Origin: Liolophura sinensis
Taxonomy: Eukaryota > Mollusca > Polyplacophora > Chitonida > Chitonidae
Length of the DNA: 64,000 nucleotides
Direction: 5' to 3'
NCBI RefSeq assembly: GCF_032854445.1
Contig: NC_088303.1
Span: 6,455,501 to 6,519,500 of the forward strand
The notes beneath the pieces are model-generated. The model ran no database searches. It had not been told where the DNA came from and saw only the letters and a program-made list of their open reading frames with translations. This document shows, piece after piece, positions 45,117 through 56,400 of the stretch. Both the position numbers and the translations under genes were made by a program. The number at the start of each line of letters is the position of its first letter. The stretch's first letter is position 1.

Positions 45117-45861
45117 TAAAACTCTAATCAAAGTAATAAATACATGTATCTGATTCAATGCCACACCTAAGAAAACCGGACTGCCCGGCGTAAACCATGG
45201 ACCTTTGGATCAGAAGGTAATTTGTGTTCTATAAACGTAATGTACATCGTACTGGTAAAAAATAAATGGTTTTCAATAAACGTTACACTGTACAAACTAA
45301 ACCTGTACAGGTCAAGTTTGAAGAGATTCCCGCCTGTCTTTTGACATACTTTTCATACAGTGGCATACACTGTAAAAGCGCATGAGAATAAAGCCATCAT
45401 GCAATTAATACAAATGTGCTGGGAGTTTATTTGTTATCGGATTTTTAATTTATAACACCAAATGTATATCCTTAAAACAGCCATTCATGAGAAGAAGACC
45501 CATGTATCGATCATCTTCTAGAGCAATGTTGCATCCAGCGCATAGAATTGGAATTCTCTTCTTTTTATTTTCGACAAGTATCGACTGCTCCGGTGGCCAT
45601 GAAGTTTCTACAAAGTCTGACACTGATTGGTTGATAGTGTCGTCACTGACCACCCATGGTTATACGTCATCGACTGAAGTTACGAAAGCTGAAGCGAAAA
45701 AAAAGTAAAGCGGTCTTCTTTTCGACAGGATATGTGTAAAGGAATGTAACTTTCACCACAAGGGAAAGGGTTCAAGGGTCACTGAACATCAATGATTCCT
45801 TAAACATTGCGTTATTTTATCGTTAATTACTGCGAAACATTTGGTGGCTGAGTATCTAGCT
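45117..45861. other. 3' side of the broken UGT, no gene supported
   Basis: Overlapping short open frames on both strands near 45450-45710 (67 and 73 codons) cannot be told apart from chance. Nothing else is recognised. Confidence 0.3.
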
Positions 45862-47324
45862 TCATTTCGGCTTTTTCGCACCTCTTATACACCGCCGAGA
45901 AAGAATCTGTGCACATTTCACTATAACGAAAATAATGACAGCAAAAATTGCCAATACGAAGCAGAATATATTGTGACCCATGTAAGTAAACACACTCATA
46001 TCTGAAACACGTGACCTCAGGTGATCCCCACCAAATCTTAACACATGCTCTATAGCGTCAGCGGCTTTCTCTCGAGGTGACTTCAGCTGACTGTGAAACA
46101 TTTCCGACGCCGTTTTCATATTTTTCTTGTGTTCTGGATTGGCAATGACTTCCATTATGGCGTTGCAAAATTGCTGCTCTGTTGACGTCATCAAAGGGAC
46201 AGTTACACCTGCTTTCCAGTGATCAACTCTTGCAGCGTTAAAGAATCCATCACCCAATCCATCAAAAATGGTGTACACACGAGTGGAACCCCGTGGTACA
46301 AAGCCTCGAAAACTCTGTTATTACCACAATGGCTGACGAAAACCTTTGTCTGTGGGTGACCAAGTAAATCGTTCCGCGGAACCCACTTAATCACTTTCAA
46401 TTTTCCGTCTTTCAGTGTGTCTTCATGCTTCCACAGTACATTACATTTCACTTTCTGAAACACCCGTAATAAAGCTTTCTCTTGTGTGACCAAATGTGAC
46501 CAAGACAACGCCATCTGGTGACAATACTTATCAACCTCTCCAGTCAGAGGCTTTGCCGGACGTGTTGCAATTCCGCCAAGCGTCACGTGGTTCGGACAGT
46601 GTCGTAGCTATACAGAAATAGTTCTTACTTCACTACCAGGTTGATAACGTCCTGTCTTGACAATTCCGGAGCTAGGGGTGACACAAAGCCCATCGGCATA
46701 GTGTACCGGATCATGAGGTGAAAGCCCACTTGAGACAAAGCATTACTCAGTCGTTGGAAAAACGTCATGTTGTCAGTATATAGAGATTGGAAAGATGGAT
46801 AAATATTCGGTAAGAAGGGTCTGCCAGTGACGAAATCCTGAAAGACAGAGCTAACGGCTACGTACGGAACATTCAAGACTTATGACACAACAACGAAACA
46901 GTACCCCATGAAAGCTCCATACAGGATGGCCAAGTCAAAGTTATAGCTCTTTAGATTCCTCAGGGCTTGGGTGTCTGACAAAACATTGCCACATACGCTA
47001 CGGACAAGCTTAGACAAAGTCCCTAAACCTGTAGTGAGAAACATTTGCTTTCTTTGCATCAAAGAATATGAAATCTTCCGCATCATCTCTTCCCCTGGCT
47101 GTACATCTGCCTTTGGGGTCATCAGAATTGTGTGTATTTGCTTCGTTCCGCTGGCTCTCTTCAGGTGGCAGTTTTTGTGCCAGTCAAACTAGCTCCTGAC
47201 CAACTGCGCTCACTTCTTTACAGTGGCTAAATAAAGGCGCTAATATCAGCAAGATTTTTTAACACTGTACGCTGTAAAGTAGAGCCAAGACGGCGATTGC
47301 TGAACAGATATTAAAACCAGCCAT
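45862..47324 (-). pseudogene. UDP-glycosyltransferase, third copy, broken
   Basis: Homologous to the intact UGTs over nearly the full length, clearly older than the copy 1/2 split. From the ATG (47322-47324) a signal-peptide-like start is interrupted by a TAA in the VQC-KIL region. A deletion then removes the stretch between QELV and HKNC. Further breaks occur near 46880, 46600 and 46240. Recognisable blocks are YVAVSSVFQDF, the APELSRQDVINLV block, WVPRNDLLGHPQ, FVSHCGNNRVFEALYHGVP, and the C-terminal membrane helix with basic tail. The UDP-sugar signature keeps SHCGNN but the GDQ block is frameshifted. At the position of D148 it has tyrosine. Not expected to make a working enzyme. Confidence 0.9.
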
Positions 47325-47702
47325 GGTGTTTGTCCTAGTAAACAGAATTGTTCACGTTAATTGAGACAGTACAAGCAAAATTTTGGACAGAGGAAAAAAA
47401 CGGACAGGGGAAGGTTGCTCCAGAATGCTCGTAATGTACTAAATCAAACACCTGGTGCAGAAAAAGTAGCGCCTGAAAACGTCGGTAGCCTGGTTGGACG
47501 ATGTGAAGCATTGAAGCATAAAGTCGAAAGATATTTAATTGCAGCATACATTTGGGTGGAATTTAAAAGGCAACTCTATAAAGTACTTGATGATAATCTA
47601 CTGACGTCCTATTAAAAAAGAGGGTGGGTACATACATGTAGTATGTCATACAGGTCTATTATATTTTAAGATATCAATAATGCTAGTCTGTCACACTAGA
47701 AA
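47325..47702. other. 5' flank of the broken UGT
   Basis: The first bases (ggtgtttgtcctagtaaacag) match the flank next to the intact UGT starts. An 84-codon plus-strand frame (47361-47615) is not recognised and is not supported as a gene. Confidence 0.4.
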
Positions 47703-47835
47703 TCCCCGTTTTACACCGTACTCAAGAGTATTTCACTAACGGTGGGAGGAAACCGGGCAGAGCACGCGGGAAACCCATGACCATCCGTACGTTGTTGCAA
47801 ACCTTCCCACATACAACTGAGAGAGGAAGACGGCC
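47703..47835 (-). repeat. SINE-A, worn 3' part
   Basis: Blocks ttttacaccgtactcaagag, ggtgggaggaaaccgggcag and ccatgaccatccgtacgttg are recognisable. Head and tail are lost. Confidence 0.7.
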
Positions 47836-48107
47836 TGAGCGAATATAAACGGATATGAAACAGATGTCCTCAATGCTGAATATTTTTTACATACAAATCT
47901 CAAACTACTAAATGTAATTACGGATATATTAAGCTTGCTACAGGGATGAAACTGCACATCGCATATGCAGTATTATTATATGGCGATTTTAACAATTTAA
48001 AGGACACATGAAAATGAACTTCAGAAAGAAGAATATTATTTTAAGGGAAAAGCTGTAACAAAGGCAAGTTTAGAAAAATCTTTTTTTAGACATATTTTAT
48101 GTGTTTT
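47836..48107. other. Spacer, nothing recognised
   Basis: No gene or repeat is supported. Confidence 0.3.
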
Positions 48108-48310
48108 AATAACCCCTCTATTTTCTGAATATTTTCCGTCAACATCTGGAAATTTTCGGTAACTTACTAGGAACAAAAGGTCAGCTTTCCGTCCACCCAC
48201 CCACCCCCACTCCCAATTCGGGTTCTTTTCCACACACATTTGTGTTAAGAAAACTGCAGTTGAAAGCCAATTTTACGTCCCAAGACGAAAGCTGTGACGT
48301 TTTTTTTTGT
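48108..48310. repeat. Worn copy of the UGT upstream flank
   Basis: Shares the order of blocks with flank A: aacccctctattttctgaat, attttccgtca, ggaaattttcgg, caattcgggttct, aaagccaattttacg. It stands about 0.8 kb upstream of the broken UGT, close to the spacing at the intact genes, so this flank is the ancestral UGT upstream region. Confidence 0.65.
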
Positions 48311-48825
48311 ACTTTTACATCTTACATAATGAGAAATAAAAACCAACCGTTTCACAGAAACCTTAGTAGGCCTACTGCCTACATACATATCATGCATACC
48401 CTACCTTACTGACTGAAAAGAAACACAGAAAAGGAACTGCTGCCAAATTTCAGCAGCCACTGGGAAACATACAGCTTAACAACACGGAAATCAGAATTAT
48501 ACAATAAATTTATAGCTCCCTCTATAAATGTTTCGGAAATACGTGCGACAATAACGAACTGAACACTAGCGACAGCTAGGCTAACTTGGGCACAACTAAG
48601 AGAAAAGCAGGATATATTTTTTATGATATTCTCGATACGCGGTTACAAAAGAAGAAGAAAAAGACTGAATAAAAATTGTGTTTTATGAGAATTTATATCT
48701 TTACTCTTTATGATTTGTAGGTTTTCCTGGTTTTGGCAAATATTAATCACTCTCCACCGTGAATTATGATACTGACGTTGATGTTTCGCCTGTGTTGAAA
48801 CACTGGACGTAACCTATGGGAGTTA
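48311..48825. other. Intergenic DNA, nothing recognised
   Basis: No gene or repeat is supported. Confidence 0.35.
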
Positions 48826-48930
48826 AATTATCGATAAATATTTATCGACATCGCTAATTCATTTATCTATATCGCTAATTCATTTATCGATATCGATAAA
48901 TAATTAGTTTATATCGATAATTCTCGATTA
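48826..48930. repeat. AT-rich cluster of TATCGATA-like palindromes
   Basis: Repeated atcgctaattcatttat units and several tatcgata/atcgataaat palindromes within about 100 bp. It may be a simple repeat, or a cluster of sites like those bound by DREF in insects. No function can be shown. Confidence 0.5.
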
Positions 48931-49235
48931 AATGTTAACTTTACCCTTCATAGTAGCCATATTCATTCTCTCGGTTGGTAGGCATACTGCATGCAAACCG
49001 CCTCGTCTACAGGCTGGCCTACTATATATTTCATAATACTGGAGTCCACGATTAAATTTATCATATTTCATCATCTCTCAAAAATGTCCACGTGTAACTT
49101 AGCTCCTGTTTGGAAGCCGAATTGTGGATACAGTTTTACTATTGCCAGCATGTGTACAAATTGCGCGCGCCAAAGGTTACGATACACATACATGTACACA
49201 GTTGGGAGGACGTAGGCTAGTTTCAAAGCAGGAGA

Positions 49236-49498
49236 CCGGCTTCCTCGCTTGGCGTTCAGCATGAAGGGGATAGTGCAACGGCTGGTTGACCCGTATCAGT
49301 ATAATGGCTCGGGCGGGGTGCCTTACTTGCCTTTGGTAAGTCGTCACAGTGAAGCAGCACTAAATAAAACAGCGGTGGAAATCCGCCCTGCAACAAGGAG
49401 TCACATTACACATACATGCACCCTAAGGATTCCTTCGTCGTCATATGACTGAAAAATTGTTGCGTACGACGTTAAACCCCAAGCACTCACTCACTCAC
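49236..49498 (+). repeat. SINE-B, 5'-truncated, with target-site duplication
   Basis: Lacks the tRNA-like head, begins cttcctcgcttggcgttcag and ends in a (CACT)n tail. It is flanked by tcaaagcaggaga (49223-49235) and tcaaagcagaaga (49499-49511). Orientation is opposite to the other SINE-B copies here. Confidence 0.9.
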
Positions 49499-49649
49499 TC
49501 AAAGCAGAAGACTTGTGCATGTACCTTGTTAAGGTAATGACTTCCGCGATCGGTCGATCATAAGCATTCATAAAAAAAAAGTAAGATAAGTGTTAAATAC
49601 ACGAAAAACGGCACAGCACAGCGCTAGAGTTATTATATAAGAAAAAAGA

Positions 49650-49851
49650 AAAAAAAAGCGTAATTTAAGGGTATTTTGATTTGATGTTGGCGACAACCAG
49701 TGCCAGCGTTGAGCAGTCTCTGTGTGGAGCAGTCCTAGCGTGGACAACAGTACTCGTCAGCCTACATCCACGAGGGGAACGGAAGTGCATCCACCAGGAG
49801 AACGGCCCTACCATGGTGCTACGCCTCTTCGCACGCCTTATAAGCCGCAAG
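49650..49851 (+). other. Candidate 5' UTR exon of JARID2
   Basis: The ATG-bearing exon at 50291 is preceded by a strong splice acceptor, so a non-coding exon must lie upstream. This more GC-rich stretch ends in a good donor (cgcaag|gtacga at 49851/49852). Its start is unknown and the link is inference. Confidence 0.3.
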
Positions 49852-50290
49852 GTACGAGTGCGGATCGCACATGGAGAATGTTGATAGTCCAACAGACAGA
49901 CGGGAAGACTTAAGGAACAAAGACACCACCAAGGGTTACGTTTGGGTGGACTTTTAAACGTTTCTCTGCAAGTATTTCTCTCATTGGATAATTCTGACAT
50001 AGAGTAAGGTCAAAATTTAATTGCAACTTACTTGTTATCATTGCAAAACAAAGTTGATTGTGCTCGCTCACTGATAAAGTAGTCAACCCTTCTGACTTCT
50101 TCGCTTCGTCGACATTGAAGTTTAGCCTCTGTTTAAGCAGTTCACCACATTTCTAATAACGTATTCTTGTCCAGCACCTGACTTACGTTTTTTTATTTCA
50201 CACCAGTTTTGTACTGTGTAAATGTTTTAACAGTTTCCCAAGGTTTAAAATGGAGGGTAATTCTTTTTTTTTTTTTTTTTTCCAAATTAG

Positions 50291-50436
50291 TACTGCTCAG
50301 TAGGCCTACTGTTATCACAACAATGACAAACAAACGTAAGAATTCTAGCCAAAGTACAGCGTGGCACAGCAAGGGGAAGAAGGAGGAAGATGTGCAGGCA
50401 AAGCGACCAAAGCGGCTGATCGTGACCAAGAATGTG
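50291..50436 (+). CDS. JARID2: JARID2 exon with start codon
   Basis: Acceptor after a T-run and ccaaattag, short 5' UTR, ATG at 50323-50325, 38 codons, donor gtaagg at 50437. Ends in phase 0. [11 protein letters not shown] aligns with human ERPKRNIIQKK at the very N-terminus. Confidence 0.8.
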
Positions 50437-53400
50437 GTAAGGGGTCCAGTCAACAATGAACCATGATAAGACTGAATTTGTCTCGAACACATGCCAAAAT
50501 GCATGGGGTATGTAGGGGAGCATGTATAGTCATACAGATGCACGACTACGTGTTTTTGTAGTGTTGATTATACACATTCCCACATAGTGAAGAACTAGTC
50601 AATTCACGAAAACCAATACACACCAAATTATGGGTTATGCATCAACTTTTGCCAGCCAGTTTTCCGGTAGAGGTAAAGCACTTTGATGTTTTGAGCTGGT
50701 AAAGATTTTTTCCAGGCTTCAAAACAATCAGGACATTCACTATATAGCCACACCGCCTTCATGTAAGCTAGCTTATGAATTTCTGGCCCTACATGTAAAA
50801 ACTAGGCCCTAAACTTGATCTTATTATAAGAAACTACAAGTTACAAATGACAATAATAGTACTATACTTGTAATTAAACAATTAAATGTGAAAGATTTGT
50901 TTGTTTATATGTAATAAGTTACATGTTTGTTTATAAGTTACAATGTTGTCAAACTAATAACAAAGACATACATTTTTGTGTATCCACTGATTTGTGAGTA
51001 GAACACTTCTGATTTATTAAGCTTTGAAAAAGGAGCTAGGTCTTGGCCAATCGATCAAGATGTTTGTATTTTTCAAACTCAACTATAGACTGCAGATGTG
51101 GGCATATCTCCACTCTCACTGTTAGATGGTTTACGCCTCACCTCATAAATCTGATCATCAGTGTATGCATATAGGTAGAAAGTTCTTGAGTACTATCAAA
51201 TAAACAAATTAGCTGTGAGACCAATTGTTAATTACCAGGACGAGTCCACGGGGTTGTCATGGCGAGAAGAGACTGACCTGAAGAGAGCGCTGTATGCCTC
51301 ACTCCAAGAGAGCAAACGCTTGTCACGTGGGCAAGAGGAAGAAGAGGGTGTTTCCCCCAGCACCAAACTGATGACTCACCACCACCACCAGCACCATGGC
51401 CGGGTCACGCGCGGCTTGATGGGGGCCCCTGTCCGCAAACCCAGCACCGTGGGCAGGTTCAACCAGGATGAGAGTAGTCAGGAGTCTGGTACCAGCTCCA
51501 GTACACACGAATCCAAAAAGTGAGCATGGGCAGGTTGTGGCAGCTCTACTTTACCTGTGGATGGAAGTCGTATGTTCAAATCCAGCTTTTAATGGCTTGG
51601 CTGTGGCTTTGCATCGGGGGTTTTCTTAGGTGACTAAAGGACAGTGTACTCAGGGCTGTTTCCTTCAACCATAATCCTCAGAAGACGTTTTTGTATTATT
51701 TGATTGGTGTGTTACGCCGTCTTCAAGAATTTTTGTCAAGTAGTTGAGGTGTGTGGAGCAAGATGTAGCTCACTTACCACAACTTCCAAGGATTATCACG
51801 CATAGATTCCAAGGTTGCTATCATAACTCTTGCTGCCTTGATGACAACAAGTGGACGACAGATTTCTGTGGGCCATTAGGATAACATTACCGGTGTTAAA
51901 GACCACTTGTCCTCTGCCAATACAAAGTTCACATGTGTACATCAGACATAGAAATGTCTGTCAGTTACTTTTACATGTACATGTAGGTCGGTGGTGTACT
52001 CTGCCTTCGGGGTATTGGGTGCTCATGTGCACCCATGAAACTGGTTGCCATCAGATAACTGATAAAATCTTGCATACTACATTTAAGAGCAATCAGATAT
52101 GCAAATGAATAAACCTGATACCCATCATGTAAAAATGGCAAAGTGTTGCATGCATATCAATAATTTCTGCTCTGACATCACAATCTGCTTATGTGATTGG
52201 CAGGACAACTGTGCATGCTCAACGAAAGTTTGCACAGGGTCACTCCCAGCCATCTACCCCCAGCACCACCCCTGTGAAGGTTCACAGCACACCTGTAAAG
52301 CTGTTCTCCAAGCGTGCCAAAACAGAAGACTTCCTCACTTTCCTTTGTCTGCGTGGTAAGCCATTTACCTTTCTTACATCCATGTAGTTAGCCAGCAAAT
52401 GAAAGCATTTACAATAAGACCTCTATGTCAGTTTAATATTTGTTTTAGTTTTGCCCATTCAAGCAAGAAGGTTGGTTCAATATCACAGCCTACGACACAG
52501 TATTTTAGAAATTGTCCTGCCTCTCCTCTTGCAAGAAAAGAGTTGGTATTGAATGAATAATAGTGATTGTAGTTCTGCTTGCAGTTGTTGTCAGGGAAAA
52601 CATCAAATAGATATAAAAAAATGGTTAAAGTATTGTTGGAGATCACAATATATCTTCTCGTGATGTGACATACACACAAAACTTGATTTGTGGATATCTT
52701 AGCCATTTGTGGAAATGTTAGGCAGTAACTTGAAAATGGACAGTTGGTTTTCTCACTGAATTTACTGGCCCCTATTATACACATAAAATGTTTTACAGTA
52801 TTTATACCAAAAACCAATCAATCAATCAGTCACTCTTGATTATTTCTGTTTCCAGGTAGCTCTGTGTTGCCACCACATCTAGACTTCTTCGGGTACTCTC
52901 GTGATGAACATCAAGCAGGGGAGTCCAGCCGCCCTAACACCCCAGGCCATGGGGTGCGCAGTGATAGCGGTGAGACAAGGGAGAGCACTCCAGACCTGTC
53001 CAGCTCCAGTGACAGTGACATGAGGGATGAAGTCCCGGAACTAGCCGTGAGTCATCTTTCACCTGTGGTTGTCATCGTTCATTGTCCTATCTGTATTCAT
53101 ATAGGCTTATTTAAGCTAGTTTGCATGTATTGTATTTCAAGTGAAGTTTAGCTTTTTTACACTTGTTGTTCATTGTTCTGGATCACAGCTCATGTTTTCT
53201 TGACCCTGATTGACTCAACCACCCTATAAGGCCACTTAAGAGTTTTCTGTGAAGCTGGATTAATGTTTTATCAAAGAAAAATTAAGTCTTGACATCAGAA
53301 GTATAATTTTAAGACCTTTGTACATACCAAAATTTAGGTGAAATACAGTATTTAGTGCAAATGATTTTAATTTGAGTGTTCTGTTGGGCTTAGTCAAACA

Positions 53401-56400
53401 AGTTTAGATTTGTTTGAAAAATATTGTGATGCCATAATTGAAACACGTGAGTATCACCACCAAAAATATAGTTTGACATTTATTTTCCTCAACTGATGTG
53501 GTTTTTGGGCAAAATTTCAGGTCCTTTTTAGTGCATATAAGTGGAAAAGGCATTGTCGCTAGAAGAAGTGATGGTGGGAGTTTTGGGGTTGATAGCTCTT
53601 GCAGTTTTTGAACAATGCTGAAAACATGGTGGATGTGAGAGCTGTAATTTAGACGGCCATGTCTCACCTCTTGACCAGTCATATTTCCGTAGTGTTCATT
53701 GTTCTGGATCACAGTTCACGTCAGCTGTTTTCTGTCATATGTATGTGAAACCAACTCTTAAGATTTAGGCACACCTGAAAAGTTCTGCCCAAGTGGCGAT
53801 TCCCCACTCGCTGAATGGTGTCTCCCATAAATTTCATATTTGAAACCTTGATCTTGCATGTGAAAAAGTGTTTGTGTGATTTGGATGGCAAAGTTTTGAT
53901 CCTTTTTGTTTAAGATTTCTTTACATTGGCTTTGGGTCTTGTATCAGGTGATTCTGATAATTCTCTTGTTTTCTTGTTTGTTTTAGACTTTGTTGAAATT
54001 ATCTTTGTAGAACTTAATAATGAAGAACCAGCACACCCCTACAAGAAAGGCTGCACGGGCCTCTGCCAGCACCCCAGAGACTGCTAGAGGCCTGGCCAGC
54101 ATCAGGCCCAGTGTGGCCAAGAAAGCCAACAAAGTTCCTGCCAAAGACCTACTCAGACGCAGCAAGGTCTTTCTAACTAAGCCCAACAAGATGTCCCCGC
54201 GAAGCGAGCGTGCTCTGCTCCGACACCAGCGCTCTCCATCCAAATCAGTGAGAACTCAAGCGTGTTTTGTAGATCTTGGTCATCCCTGTGACCCCTGTCC
54301 GTGTGATCTCAGTAGTGTAGATTGGTGTGAATATCATGGTAGCTTATCTCCGCGGCATGAGCAAGATATCTGTTATAGCTCTACACTAACACTCCCTTTC
54401 ACCAGTGATACTGTGACAATACCACACCCACCCACTACCTGCAGCACTGGTGCTCCTCAAATAGCACGATGTCATAATAATGATACCACAAATTGTCTTC
54501 CTGTCCCAGGTTTAAATTGTATTGGTAAACCTTGTACCCCAAAAGGGATTGCCACATCTCCTTGTTTTAAAGTCCCCCTTGATCCAGATGTTGTGAATGA
54601 ACCAGGCCTTACTAAACATGAGCTATATTATTCAGTATTTTCTTGTGAGAAACCTGTAGCACATGCCACCTGTGTTCCTCTTCCCTCTCCTCCATATAAT
54701 GTACTGAAATGTCTAGATTTCAGCAGTCAGGGTTATCCAGCCAAAACTCAGTTAGACCCTGAAGTCCCCCAGACCCAGCTTTCAGTTTGTGTGGGTAGTC
54801 TCCCTTGTAAAGGAAACTCTTCAGCAGATAAGAGTTGGGCAGAATCTAAGGGCCCGTCACTTGCAGATGACCTCACATTTCCAGAACTTCGTCTAAATCT
54901 TTCAAATGACTTGTTTGAAGCGAACGAAGCAATGATGAACCTTTTTGAAAAGTACCGTTCAGATCTTCTTGATAAAGGACTGCCAGGCAAGTCTGAGGCA
55001 CATTTATTAGTCCCAAATGATCACTTCAAGTCACAAGCCTTGTTGTTGTCTGAGGTGGAAGTGAATGTGTCCGATCCGGTGTACAGTGAAACAAAGGGCA
55101 GCCCCAAAGCTGTCTCACCAATGCTGGACAGATCTACACGTAGAACTGAAAGAGATCCCACCATGTCCAACCAGTGGGAAGAACAGGAAGATGGGAAAGA
55201 TCATGATGTACATTCCTTGATGGGGAGTACATCTTTTTTTCAGGATCTAGAGGGGAAGGACAAATGTTCAACACAGCACAAATGTTCATTGAATGACAAA
55301 TGTCCAGTGATGGAGTCAAACCTGGATATTAAGGAGGCAGCTGTCATGAACCCCCCAGGCAGAGGCACTACTCTCTATCCCCTACCCCCAGTTTGTGTGT
55401 CAGTTCAACCTTTAGAGGTATCCCCACCCATAGATAGTAACAAGTTGAAACATTGACAGTCTAACCCTTTGCAGCATGAATGCTTTCTGATGTACATTTA
55501 CGATGTGTTGTGAGTTATACTACATGTAGTCTATAAACTTGAAGATGGAGCATTTGCAGTGTATCAGTATTTCTGGTCAGGTATGTTCACTGCTGAAATT
55601 ATGAGCTTTGGGAGTGAAAGTTGCTTTATGTACAAAAGCAAAATGCTTGTCTTTCCATAAATTGTGTACAAGTGCATGTAACTGATTTGCAACAAAATGC
55701 AATTCAGTTAGCAAAGTAGCTTGCCTGCCAGAAAAATTATCAACTTCAGCTGATACTGCATCAGTTTATGATTGAAATACCCAATTGTAACACCTGATTT
55801 TAATACTACCTGCGCATGCCTCACTGCATGGCGTATGGGATTGCAACCCCAGATTTGCATCATGTAACCTCTGATCTGTATTTTATAACCTCTGACTGAC
55901 CTTTGTGATATAACCCCTGACTGACCTCTGTGATGTAACCTCTAACTGACCTCCTTGATGTAATACATGTATTTGATTTGTGTAATATAGCTGTAATACT
56001 CACTTCTCACATTAACACAGTGGTGTAGGACTGGTACGTTCTGGCATGCTCAGAGGGAAAACAGGTTTAGATTGTAACATACCTGTTCATATCTTTTTAA
56101 TGAGAAGCCTTAGTGAATGAACTCAGATCTCAGAAGAAACCATTGATTATGATGATCCCATCATAAAAAATTGAGTTATTGATAAATTGCTTTCAAATTG
56201 GCAGATTAAAAAAAAAAAGTCGCCATGCACATCTCATACATCTAGGTTTCTTTCTCATTAAGTTTAAAGTTTGAAAAAAATAAGCATAAGTATTGTTTGC
56301 TGTTGGAGAAACACATTCATTTTTATGAACATAAATTTTGATTTATGCAACTCTCCTATAAATATTTAACACAGTGCATAAAACACCAATCAAATAAATG

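Noticed and set aside
44452-45164. Three similar minus-strand frames (60-92 codons) that could look like a small gene family
   Set aside because: The likeness comes from the 250-bp tandem duplication; the frames have no domain and differ at their ends.
49665-50000. A 111-codon minus-strand frame and overlapping plus-strand frames
   Set aside because: Frames on both strands are similar in length, and the stretch is better explained as a possible non-coding first exon.
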